Assembly: GCA_900547155.1 (NCBI GenBank) | Contig: URFH01000037.1 | Span: forward strand, 1-21,641 | DNA: 21,641 bases | Source of the DNA: an uncultured bacterium | Lineage (GTDB): Bacteria > Cyanobacteriota > Vampirovibrionia > Gastranaerophilales > Gastranaerophilaceae | Direction: 5' to 3' | Shown: positions 1 to 8,833 of the stretch, piece by piece | Position numbering within the stretch: position 1 is the first letter of the stretch | Layout of the letters: each line of letters begins with the position of its first letter | The notes under the pieces: model-generated | Databases searched by the model: none | What the model saw: the letters and a program-made list of their open reading frames with translations, nothing else | What the model was told of the DNA's origin: nothing | Position numbers and translations under genes: made by a program

Positions 1-242
1 ACGATTGGTGTGGTTGCTTAGGGACACAGCCCCGCCACACGTCTGGTTCGGAGTGAAACACCTTTTTCCAACGAGGGATGGAGGAATTCTCTTTGTAGTG
101 ACTATGGGGGAGGCTTCTAAGGGCCCGGGAGCTTACATTTAACGCCGAATGCCGGAGGAATCGGAACGGAAAAGAGAATTCCTCCATACCGGCCAAACAA
201 CTCCCGATAAAAACAAAACAGGCCCTATCAAGACCTGTTTTT
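1..242 (+). ncRNA. Candidate structured non-coding RNA, family not recognised
   Basis: No convincing reading frame lies here, but strong secondary structure does. A 17-bp perfect stem pairs 78-94 with 171-187, enclosing a GC-richer 76-nt insert. A 5' hairpin pairs GTGTGG (8-13) with CCACAC (35-40), with an inner GGG/CCC helix at 21-23 and 30-32. Within the insert GCTTC (113-117) can pair with GGAGC (128-132). The region is more GC-rich than the intergenic DNA elsewhere in the window and ends at a rho-independent terminator at 215-242, as expected of a stand-alone small RNA on the + strand. I looked for the hallmarks of SRP RNA, tmRNA, RNase P RNA, 6S RNA and 5S rRNA and did not find a convincing match. 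The 5' end may lie outside the window. The strand is inferred from the terminator; a highly diverged 6S-like RNA remains possible. Confidence 0.5.
213..242 (+). terminator. Bidirectional rho-independent terminator
   Basis: AAAACAGG (215-222) pairs with CCTGTTTT (234-241) around an 11-nt loop and runs into five T residues (238-242). The A-rich 5' flank gives a T-rich tract on the other strand. It sits between the + strand RNA and the - strand adhesin stop codon (265-267), so it can serve both convergent transcripts. Confidence 0.8.
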
Positions 243-264
243 CAGTTAAATTTACTTGATTTTA

Positions 265-3200
265 TTAAAGATTTTCCGTCATCATAGCCATATAAAGGAT
301 AATATTAGACGTAAATCTGTCCATATCCACAAATTTGACGCCCGCGCGGTTGTTTTCTTCAACTCTTACAACCTCGCCTTGAACATCAAAAGGAATACCC
401 TTGTACATGAAGTTCACATTGAGCAACTCGCCTTTTTTGAGCGGATTGTTGGTTGCTACGAGCATACCGCCTTTGGATATGTCGAGAATATCCGTAATTA
501 TTGCTCCTGACTCACTGGTGGAAGAACCCAGAACCTTGTGCTCCTTGTCGCTGATTGACCAGCGAATATCTTTTCTGTCTTTTGCAGTTCTGGTGTTTTT
601 TCTTCCGTCACGGAACCTGTAAAGTGTCGTTTCCTCCTCGATTCTGTTCGATTTGTTGGTCAAACGCTGGAAACTGTTCTCTGTCTGAGGCAGATTGAAG
701 ATTCTGTGCGGATTGTAAACAACAATCGGCGCAGTTGTGTCTATTGTAACGTTTTCACCCATATAAGTCTGGAATGAACCGGTCAATTTTGTATACAATG
801 TCGCATCCGCACTGTAATCATAATTTTTATCGACGTTATTTATGTCGATTGTATATTTGTTATTTTGCAAACGACCTTTCTGATTAACAGTGATGTTTTT
901 GAAATCCATTTCTGCAGCAACGGGGAGGCCGGTATCTGCATCTACTTTAGAAGTCGCATTGATATAGGCATTTTCAGTGTAAACCCTATCAAATTGAGCC
1001 CCGAAAAGCGCGTCAGGGTTTTCAACATCACCGATAGTCAATTTCAAATTCCGGACGCTTGCGTCACCGGGTTCAGGATGATAATTCGGGTTTCCGAAGT
1101 CGATAATCGGCGAGAATTTATCATACTGAGGCGTGTTTACACCCTGAATATCAAAAGTAATCAACTCGCCTTTTTCATTTGCACTGTGGAAACCGGTAGA
1201 ACCCTCCGCAGCGTCTTCATAAGCATAAATATTGTCAGCGCGCATTGTCACAGAATCCTTAACATAAGCATGCATAATGCCAAGCGTGCTGTTTTTTGTG
1301 CCGGACTCGGTTCCGGTAACTTTTAAATCGAGAGTTGCCGGAATAATCCCCTCACCGCGCGCAATTACATTTCCGTCATCGTCAACGAATTTGCCAAGAT
1401 ACTCAATACCGAGATTGTCACCGGTGGAGTGGATTTTAACAGATTCGGGCGCTGTAACCGTGTTTATAGAGGAATCTCCGTTCAACGCCAAATCAACTTT
1501 TCCTGATTTGCTTATCACAAAATCAAAATCAACAGGCTTGTTGGCTGCAGAGCTTTTTACTACCACGTCACCATCGGCCTCCAGCGAGAAATATCCGGAA
1601 TCATTGTTCATGGTGACTTTTCCGATTTCAATAAAACCGCCGTCAGCCTTTGATTGGCCGGAATAAATATATGCGTCAACTGCAGCAACGCTGTCAGCCT
1701 TGATGTAGCCATCTGCGGCAGGTAAAAACGCTGTTGCGCCTGCATTTACAGAACCATATTCCATATTTTTTGTTGTAAGTTCGTTCACCATTTTATAACC
1801 GCGAACATTCACATCGCCGGTTGCACTTGCGGAAGTTTTGCCGCCCGCAAGAACATTTACTGACAGTGTGTCGTCAATATTTACAAAACCATCTGTTTTG
1901 GAATTATTAACAACGCTGTCCATAGTTCCTACGCTGCCGCCGGTCGCATTTAGGCTGATATTGCCCGTAGCAATAAGGCTTACACCCTCTTTTTGGGTGC
2001 TGTTTGTTATGCTTTTTGCGGTTACTGAGATATCGCCCTGTTCATTCTTAACTCTAACGGGAGTATTTGCATAATCCTGAGAATTCAGGTCGAAATCGTA
2101 ATGTTTTAAGTCAATTGAGGTATTTGTTGCGGTAATATTGATATCTCCGCCCAAATTACCCGTATTCAGGACAGTTCCGTCAAGGATAACGCCCTGTCCG
2201 CCGTCAGAAACAATATCAATCCCGCCATCAGAAATAATCTGCGCAGTTTCTGCAATATTTACCGCAGAAGCAGCGTCAGTGTTGTGATTAACAATTTTGT
2301 TGACATTATTGCCCTGAGAATCAGCTTTTGCAGTTGTTTGAACGGTTCCGTTAATCAAAATTCCCGAATTATTAACAGTTCCGTCATTTACAATATTGGT
2401 AATTTGCAAACCGTTATTTGTGGTTGTTTCATTGTTTACAAGCGTGCCGTTTACTGTAATTGAGTTGTTGCTTGTAAGGTGAATACCGCCTGTTGAAGAA
2501 ATCTGATCACCGTTCACCACAAGCCCTGACTGACCATAGTTTGTCATAGACAAAAGTCCTGTTGTTGAGAGCGGGTTTGAGCCGATTTCTATGCCGGTCG
2601 CACCGTTATTGAGGTTTTCAAGCGTGACATTATGGTTATTTGTTAATGTACCGTTGATATTGAGGCTGCCTGTTGAGACTTCCGTGTTTGTAATCCTCAA
2701 ATCGCTGATATTTGAGATGTTTGTATTTGCTGCAACATCAACATTTACGCCGCTGTTTGTTATATTGACTTTGTTATTTGTTGAGCCGTTTGCAGCAGTG
2801 ATTTGTCCGTCAATTTTTACATTTCCGGACGCGCTGGAGTTGGTAATATTAAGAGTTGAGTTTGAATTGTTGTTCAAAACCGCCCCCTGCCGGAGTTCAA
2901 ACGAGCCGCCGTTTGAGTTTGTGAGGTTAATTGTGCCGGAATTGTTGTTGGTAATGCTTGTTCCGGCTTCAACAACAAGATTTCCTGTACCGGTCTGGAG
3001 GAAAGAAACAACTGCACCGTCATTCGTAAGGTCGGAGCTGATAGTGAAGTCATTTGCAGTTCCGTCTTCAAAGGTGTTTTCAGAACCTTTAGCCATATTT
3101 ACGGTTCCATCCATGTTGAAAGAGCCTGCCTTGTTTGCAAGGTGAAGTGAGCCGTTGTTGTTAATAACAGCGGTGTTAGCAAAGTTCAAACCGCCCGTAC

Positions 3201-6200
3201 CGTTATTTATTGCCTCAAAGATGGCGCCTTTTTTGTTTTCAACGCTGCCGGTGAGGTTGATTGCGCCGTTTCCGGAGTTGTTCAGGGTTATTTTTCCGGA
3301 ATTATCAACAGAAGTTGAAGAAATATTGAGATTTCCGTTTGTATTTTCTACAGACAATTGGGAATTTGCCGCAGTTGTGACAGCGCCGGAGATTGCAACC
3401 CCGTTTGAGGAGGTTATTCGGGCTGTACCTGAGTTGTTGAACGAACCGGCAATATTTACCCCCTTATCGCCGCTGTTGTTGATATTAAGCGTACCTTTGT
3501 TCGTAATGGTTTTGCCGGCTGAGTGAACTACGCCGGAATTTGCGCCGGCAGATGTTGTTATTGTTGCAGTTTTGCCCGAATTTACAGCCAAATCACCCAG
3601 CGTAATCAAGCCATTCGTATTATTTGTAAGTGTAATGTCCTCTTTTGCGCTTACATTTTCAAATGTCATGTTTGAATCGCTGCCGGAAGCAGTAATTGTA
3701 ACAGCGCCGTTGGAAGAAACAGCATTTGTTACGTTAATATTGCTGTCAACGCTGTTAATATTGATTCCGTTAGTGCCTGTGACGTCAACAGAACCGCCGG
3801 CCGCAAGATTCAACGCCTGAGAAGCCGAACCGACAGAGCCTGCTGCAATAGTGATATTTTCTGCATTGATTGCCTTGGCAAGAGCCGAAGTTACAGCACC
3901 TGCGGTGGTAATCGCAACATTTTTGCCGTCAACAAGGCCTCCGAGCGTATAATTTCCGGTTGAACCGTTTTTACCGAGCGAAATATTGCCGTTTGTATTT
4001 GTAACAGCTGCAAAAGTTGCATTTCCTGCGGTTGAGACGGTTATATCGCCGGAGGTCGTGTTTTTGAGTTCGCCAAATCTGGTTGTTGAAGAAAGCGAGT
4101 TCAATTGCATGCCCGCAGCTGACTGAGCAGTGATTGAATCAGAAGCTGCAATGTTCAACGCGCTTCCAGAGCCTATACTTCCTGTCGAAACGAGCTCAAT
4201 TGACTTTGCGTCAATAGCTTTTGCCGCAGTCGAGGTTATATTTCCGGCATTTACCGTGACTTTGCCGTTCGTAGCCTGCAAAAGTCCGTTTAATACAGCA
4301 TTTCCTGTGCCGTCAAGCAGGATATTTCCTGACGCGCCATTTGCTTTAACAGTTGTGCCGGTTTTTTGTTCAAATGAAGTGAAATCGGTAAAACTTACAT
4401 TATTAGCAGTAATATTGTCTTCAATAACTATATTTGAGCCGGAATAATTGAAATCTGACGAATTCAGAGTGATTTCGCCCAGTTTTATGCTGTCACCTGC
4501 CAGCGTACCGAGGTTTACATTGCCGCCGGATTCGATATTAACCTTTCCGGGCGAATTTACATTGAATTTTAATGAAGAATCCGCATTGGCAATCTCACCG
4601 GCCGATTTCAGCGTAATGTCGCCGGTCGCATTAACAGCTCTGCCGCTTCCTGTTTGGGTGATTTTGCCGGCACTGTCAATATTTACGGTTCCGGAAGTGG
4701 TCGATACAGTACCGTTTATGCCGATATTTCCGGAATTTGTTGTTGCGAGCGAGATATTTCCGCCTGCGTTAATATCTTTAATATTAAAGTCGCCGGATTT
4801 GGAAATATTAACGGAATTTTGCGCGGTTGCGGTGATTTCACCGATTGTTCCGGAAAGATTCAATGCAGAAGATGAACCGATTGAACCGGAAACAGCATTC
4901 ATCACAAGGCTATTGGCGGTCATGTCCGCGCTGCCGGTGATATTTGCGCCGTTGAGCGAAATATTTCCGTTTCCGCTGTTAAATGTGCCTGCGAGAACAA
5001 CATCGTTAGCCGCACTTACGGCCACATTAGTGCCGGAAATTGAAGAACCGGAATTAAACCCGACCTGTCCGGCAGCCGCCGTAATGTTGACCTCACCTGA
5101 GGAAGAATTTACATCTTTTATATCAAGATTTCCGGAAGAAGCGTTCAAAGTTACGCCATTGGTGCCATTTGCACTAACTTTACCGGAAATAGAGGAATTT
5201 TGCGCATTTACCTTATCAGCAGCGCTCAGCAGCACCTCCGAACCGCTCAAAGCACCTGTTGCGGAAAGCGTGCCGGAAGTTGTTGTCAGGCTCGTTTTTG
5301 CTGTAGAAGAAACATTGTTAAAAGTTGCATTTTTATCAGCAGAAAGGTACAATCCGCCGTTTTGCGCAGAAGCGGAGGTTACATTAACATCGCCGGATGA
5401 ATTTGTAACCTTAATCGAAGCAGACTCAGAGCCGATTGCCCCTTTTGAAGCAAGGGAAACAGTAGCTGCATCAATCAAGCCCGAAGCGCCTGCGGAAATT
5501 GAACCTGCACTAATTGAAACATCGGCTCCGGCAACAGTTCCGTTTAAAGTGTAAGCGCCATCGCCGTTAAGAACTATATTTCTGCCTGAATTTGTAACAT
5601 TGCCTAAATTTGCGCTGTTTGAAGCCGTAATATTTATCTCATTTGCAGCAGCATTTGTGATTGCGTGATTTGTCGCGTCAATCGTTCCTGCTGTGATTGT
5701 CAGACCGTTTTGAGTGGTCAAATCAGCACCCAAAACAACTTTTGAAGCATTTATAAGCGCCGTACCCATAGCCGAAGAATTTATTGTCAAATTCTTCGCG
5801 GTAATATCTGCATTAGCGGTTGAAATTGAGTCAAGAACGCTGTTTTCAGCAAGCGAGTTCAATTTGACCGCTTGTGCAGCGTTTATTTCCATATTCGGAG
5901 CATTTACATTGAATGCCGAATCCGCAGAGCTGTTTTTGATACTGCCGCTGCCTGCATTCAGCGTGAGTTTGCCCGAAGAGCTTACTGCAGTGCCCTGACC
6001 TGACTGGGTAATGTTAGTTCCCGAAAGGTTTACAGTGGAACCCGAGGTTATGGCGGTAGTTCCGCTTGCAGCATTGATTGTAAGCTCGCCGGCGGAAATA
6101 ATTTCCGTTGCGCCGGTTGATTTAACGGTTGAATTTACGACTGTATCTGCAGCAGAGGTGATTTTTACGGTTCCGCCGCTGATAGCGCCTGTTGTTTCAA

Positions 6201-8730
6201 GATTTCCGGCTTTGGTGGAAAGTTCTACCGCGTTTTTTGCACTTACATTATTAAATTTAGTCGCTCCGGCACCTGCAAGATAAATGCTGCCGTTATTTGC
6301 CACTGCATTGATTCCGTTTGCCGATTCAACAGCAACAGCACCCGAAGATGAGCCCACAGAGCCCGAGGATGTCAGGTTTATATTTGTACCGCTGATTAAT
6401 GAATTTGCATTGGAGGCAATTATGTCTCCTGTGTTAAATGTGACGTCAACACCCTGCACTTTGTCAGACAAAGCCGCCGAACCGGTTGAAGATATTGTAA
6501 TATTGCCGTTTGTGTTTGTTACTTTTGCAAATTGCGCGTTCCCGCCGGCGGAAACTTTGATATTTCCGGAGGAAGTGTTGAGCAAATCGCCAAAAGTAAC
6601 AGCTGAAGCGGAATTAAGATTCATGCCCGTTCCTGACTGGGCATTTACGCTGCCTGTCGCGGTGAAATTCAAAGCAGAAGACTCCGAGCCTATGCTGTTT
6701 GTTGCAACAAGCTCGATTGTTGAGGCAGTGATTGCATTTGAGGAATTTGAGGTAATATTTGAGGCATTCACCTTAACATTACCCGAAGTTGCCTGCAATA
6801 AACCGTTTAAAACGGCATTCCCCGCCGTATCAACAACAATATTTCCGGTTGAAGCCGTTACGGTAGTGTTTGCATTTTGGGTGAAAGAATTAATATTCGT
6901 AAAGTTCACATTGTCAGCAGTAATATTTCCGTCTATTTTGACGTCATTGCCTGAATAATCAAAATCAGAGCCTGAAACAGAAATATTTCCGAGTTTCACG
7001 GCATCAGAACCGCTTGTACCGAGCATGACAGCCCCGCCTGAGGTTATATTAACTTTACCGTTAGTTGAATTTACATTGAAATTTGATGATGCGTCCGCGC
7101 CGGAGATTGTTCCCGCAGAATTGAGGGTTATGTCGCCGCTTGCATTAACTGCTCTGCCGCTGCCTGTATGTTGAATTGCACCTGTGCTCACAATATTTAC
7201 GGTATTTCCGGAAACACTGTCAGAAATTTTAACATTGCCGGAACCGGTATTTGCAAGAGCAGCATTTCCTCCTGCAGATACTGTTTTAAGGTTTAAATCA
7301 CCTGTTTTTGTAATGTTTATATTAGAAGCTGCCTCCGCGGAAATTTCCGAGATTGTTCCTGCTAGCGCAAGAGCAGAAGATGAACCAATGCTGCCAGAAG
7401 TAGCCGTTAAAGTCAGGCTGTCAGCAGTCATTGAGGAAGCTGAGCCATCAATATTTTGTGCAGCAGTGAAAGAGAGATTTTTGCCGGCATAAGAACCGCC
7501 AAGTTCAATATTCTTGCCCGAAGAAACAGTAATATCGCCAGCTGCGGAAGTTTGCGCATTATTTGCAAACAGAACATTGCCGTTTTGAGATTGAATTTGT
7601 ACATCACCGGCAGTAACCTGCAACAAACCGTTCAAAAGAACATCGCCTGAGGACTGCACCTCAATATTCCCCGACGAATTAGAAACATTTTTCAAAGTAA
7701 CAGAATCATTTGAGGTATTTGCAAGAGAAACAACACCTGACGAAGTATTTTTGATTACGGAAGAATCCGTCTGCATTATACCTTTGTCAGAAGAAATGCT
7801 GATTCCGTTTTTCGCGGTTATATTGCCCAGTTGAGCATTTGCACCGCTGCTTGCGATGGAAATACTTCCGTTTTCAGCAGAAGCGCTCAAGGTTCCGCCG
7901 GATTTGTATTTTAAAGCGTTTGTTGAACCAATATTTCCGCCCTTGGAAGTCAAAGTTATATTGCCGGCTGCGTCAATATTTACGCTGTCGCTGCCCTGAA
8001 TGCCTCCGGTGTTCGCAAGAAGCTCGACACCGCCCATATTTGAGGTTTTTATCAAGCCTGTATTGGCGAATTCTATTGAGTTTGCGTCAATTTTAACAAG
8101 CCCTGAGGCAGTGATTGTACCTGCAATTTCAACTCCGGCCGAAGTGCTTATATTATTGCCGTTAAGAAGATTTGTAAAGTCAGTATTGAATGCAGACCAG
8201 TTAGAATCGGTGTCCGGAATATCAGTTGAAGCGCCGGAGGTCGGCATAGTGTAGTTTTTAATCAGATTCTGGAAATTAGCGGTCATATTGTCATATGCAG
8301 CCTGAGTCGGAACGATAGTATGCAAACTGCCCACATTCATCTGAGCTCCGGCGCCGACAATCATGCCCAGAGGGGAAATAAATACGACGTTACCGGCACC
8401 CGCAGCGCCATTCATAAAGGAATTATATATACCCTGAATATTAACCTGGCTGTTTACCATGTTTACTGCGTTATTTGTGTTGAAATACTGATTGACAGTG
8501 TGGCCCGCGTCAACTCCGAACTCGGTAAAATGGTTAAAAGTGTTATTTCCGCTCACGTACCCGCCGTTGATGTTCGTTACATCACCGTTGGTAACTATAT
8601 TGCCGGTATTGCCGTCAGCGCCGACCACAGCGCCGAAAGCGGGCATTACGAGCATTGTAAAAGCAAGAAATGAAGCCACAAGCCTTTTTGCCTGCTTTTC
8701 AACACCGGATTTCAACTTAAAAAAGTGCAT
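265..8730 (-). CDS. Giant filamentous haemagglutinin/LktA-type adhesin with C-terminal PilZ-like domain
   Basis: 2821 residues. Residues 1-34 form a signal peptide: a basic n-region, a hydrophobic core, and likely cleavage near PAFGA. Residues about 36-165 resemble the TPS/haemagglutination-activity domain, with the FNHFTEFGVDAG and ISPLGMIVGAGAQMN motifs that mark two-partner-secreted proteins. Residues about 190-2200 are Asn/Ser/Gly/Thr-rich repeats of the beta-helix kind, including a duplicated block of about 330 residues and recurring GSIGS-type turns. Residues about 2200-2700 are less repetitive. Residues about 2710-2821 look like PilZ: RKNTR (RxxxR, 2710-2714) and DISKGG (D/NxSxxG, 2750-2755), then beta-strand-like sequence and a short helix. 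AGGAGA lies just before the ATG. The family is exported through an outer-membrane TpsB pore and used in adhesion; no TpsB gene is in this window. A cytosolic-ligand domain on an exported protein is unexpected. The adhesin call is firm; c-di-GMP binding is inference. Confidence 0.88.
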   Translation of the reverse strand: MHFFKLKSGVEKQAKRLVASFLAFTMLVMPAFGAVVGADGNTGNIVTNGDVTNINGGYVSGNNTFNHFTEFGVDAGHTVNQYFNTNNAVNMVNSQVNIQGIYNSFMNGAAGAGNVVFISPLGMIVGAGAQMNVGSLHTIVPTQAAYDNMTANFQNLIKNYTMPTSGASTDIPDTDSNWSAFNTDFTNLLNGNNISTSAGVEIAGTITASGLVKIDANSIEFANTGLIKTSNMGGVELLANTGGIQGSDSVNIDAAGNITLTSKGGNIGSTNALKYKSGGTLSASAENGSISIASSGANAQLGNITAKNGISISSDKGIMQTDSSVIKNTSSGVVSLANTSNDSVTLKNVSNSSGNIEVQSSGDVLLNGLLQVTAGDVQIQSQNGNVLFANNAQTSAAGDITVSSGKNIELGGSYAGKNLSFTAAQNIDGSASSMTADSLTLTATSGSIGSSSALALAGTISEISAEAASNINITKTGDLNLKTVSAGGNAALANTGSGNVKISDSVSGNTVNIVSTGAIQHTGSGRAVNASGDITLNSAGTISGADASSNFNVNSTNGKVNITSGGAVMLGTSGSDAVKLGNISVSGSDFDYSGNDVKIDGNITADNVNFTNINSFTQNANTTVTASTGNIVVDTAGNAVLNGLLQATSGNVKVNASNITSNSSNAITASTIELVATNSIGSESSALNFTATGSVNAQSGTGMNLNSASAVTFGDLLNTSSGNIKVSAGGNAQFAKVTNTNGNITISSTGSAALSDKVQGVDVTFNTGDIIASNANSLISGTNINLTSSGSVGSSSGAVAVESANGINAVANNGSIYLAGAGATKFNNVSAKNAVELSTKAGNLETTGAISGGTVKITSAADTVVNSTVKSTGATEIISAGELTINAASGTTAITSGSTVNLSGTNITQSGQGTAVSSSGKLTLNAGSGSIKNSSADSAFNVNAPNMEINAAQAVKLNSLAENSVLDSISTANADITAKNLTINSSAMGTALINASKVVLGADLTTQNGLTITAGTIDATNHAITNAAANEINITASNSANLGNVTNSGRNIVLNGDGAYTLNGTVAGADVSISAGSISAGASGLIDAATVSLASKGAIGSESASIKVTNSSGDVNVTSASAQNGGLYLSADKNATFNNVSSTAKTSLTTTSGTLSATGALSGSEVLLSAADKVNAQNSSISGKVSANGTNGVTLNASSGNLDIKDVNSSSGEVNITAAAGQVGFNSGSSISGTNVAVSAANDVVLAGTFNSGNGNISLNGANITGSADMTANSLVMNAVSGSIGSSSALNLSGTIGEITATAQNSVNISKSGDFNIKDINAGGNISLATTNSGNIGINGTVSTTSGTVNIDSAGKITQTGSGRAVNATGDITLKSAGEIANADSSLKFNVNSPGKVNIESGGNVNLGTLAGDSIKLGEITLNSSDFNYSGSNIVIEDNITANNVSFTDFTSFEQKTGTTVKANGASGNILLDGTGNAVLNGLLQATNGKVTVNAGNITSTAAKAIDAKSIELVSTGSIGSGSALNIAASDSITAQSAAGMQLNSLSSTTRFGELKNTTSGDITVSTAGNATFAAVTNTNGNISLGKNGSTGNYTLGGLVDGKNVAITTAGAVTSALAKAINAENITIAAGSVGSASQALNLAAGGSVDVTGTNGININSVDSNINVTNAVSSNGAVTITASGSDSNMTFENVSAKEDITLTNNTNGLITLGDLAVNSGKTATITTSAGANSGVVHSAGKTITNKGTLNINNSGDKGVNIAGSFNNSGTARITSSNGVAISGAVTTAANSQLSVENTNGNLNISSTSVDNSGKITLNNSGNGAINLTGSVENKKGAIFEAINNGTGGLNFANTAVINNNGSLHLANKAGSFNMDGTVNMAKGSENTFEDGTANDFTISSDLTNDGAVVSFLQTGTGNLVVEAGTSITNNNSGTINLTNSNGGSFELRQGAVLNNNSNSTLNITNSSASGNVKIDGQITAANGSTNNKVNITNSGVNVDVAANTNISNISDLRITNTEVSTGSLNINGTLTNNHNVTLENLNNGATGIEIGSNPLSTTGLLSMTNYGQSGLVVNGDQISSTGGIHLTSNNSITVNGTLVNNETTTNNGLQITNIVNDGTVNNSGILINGTVQTTAKADSQGNNVNKIVNHNTDAASAVNIAETAQIISDGGIDIVSDGGQGVILDGTVLNTGNLGGDINITATNTSIDLKHYDFDLNSQDYANTPVRVKNEQGDISVTAKSITNSTQKEGVSLIATGNISLNATGGSVGTMDSVVNNSKTDGFVNIDDTLSVNVLAGGKTSASATGDVNVRGYKMVNELTTKNMEYGSVNAGATAFLPAADGYIKADSVAAVDAYIYSGQSKADGGFIEIGKVTMNNDSGYFSLEADGDVVVKSSAANKPVDFDFVISKSGKVDLALNGDSSINTVTAPESVKIHSTGDNLGIEYLGKFVDDDGNVIARGEGIIPATLDLKVTGTESGTKNSTLGIMHAYVKDSVTMRADNIYAYEDAAEGSTGFHSANEKGELITFDIQGVNTPQYDKFSPIIDFGNPNYHPEPGDASVRNLKLTIGDVENPDALFGAQFDRVYTENAYINATSKVDADTGLPVAAEMDFKNITVNQKGRLQNNKYTIDINNVDKNYDYSADATLYTKLTGSFQTYMGENVTIDTTAPIVVYNPHRIFNLPQTENSFQRLTNKSNRIEEETTLYRFRDGRKNTRTAKDRKDIRWSISDKEHKVLGSSTSESGAIITDILDISKGGMLVATNNPLKKGELLNVNFMYKGIPFDVQGEVVRVEENNRAGVKFVDMDRFTSNIILYMAMMTENL

Positions 8731-8768
8731 ATATTTCTCCTGACATTACATACTTCACAGATATACTA

Positions 8769-8797
8769 ATTTTAGCGGTATAAAGCAATCAGGTAAA
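8769..8797 (-). promoter_or_regulatory. Promoter of the adhesin gene
   Basis: On the - strand TTTACC (8792-8797) and TAAAAT (8769-8774) are separated by 17 bp, giving a predicted start near 8762 and a leader of about 30 nt with AGGAGA before the ATG at 8730. It lies in the gap after the flippase stop codon. No clear terminator is visible between the flippase and this promoter, so read-through is possible. Confidence 0.5.
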
Positions 8798-8833
8798 CCA
8801 TTTTTAAATAATTGTTACGTATATATTTAATAT

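Noticed and set aside
50..80. Local resemblance to 5S rRNA (GAAACACCT...)
   Set aside because: The flanking loops and the 5S length and closing stem are missing; the similarity is about ten bases and likely chance.
4448..5554. Long + strand open frame (368 codons), and many shorter ones, opposite the adhesin
   Set aside because: They are antisense shadows of a repetitive Asn/Ser/Gly-rich gene whose composition suppresses stops on the other strand. Pro/Phe/Glu-rich products resemble no known protein and lack ribosome binding sites.
265..8730. CRISPR or tandem-repeat array suspected in the repetitive region
   Set aside because: The repeats are protein-level, diverged and in frame; there are no regular identical repeat-spacer units.
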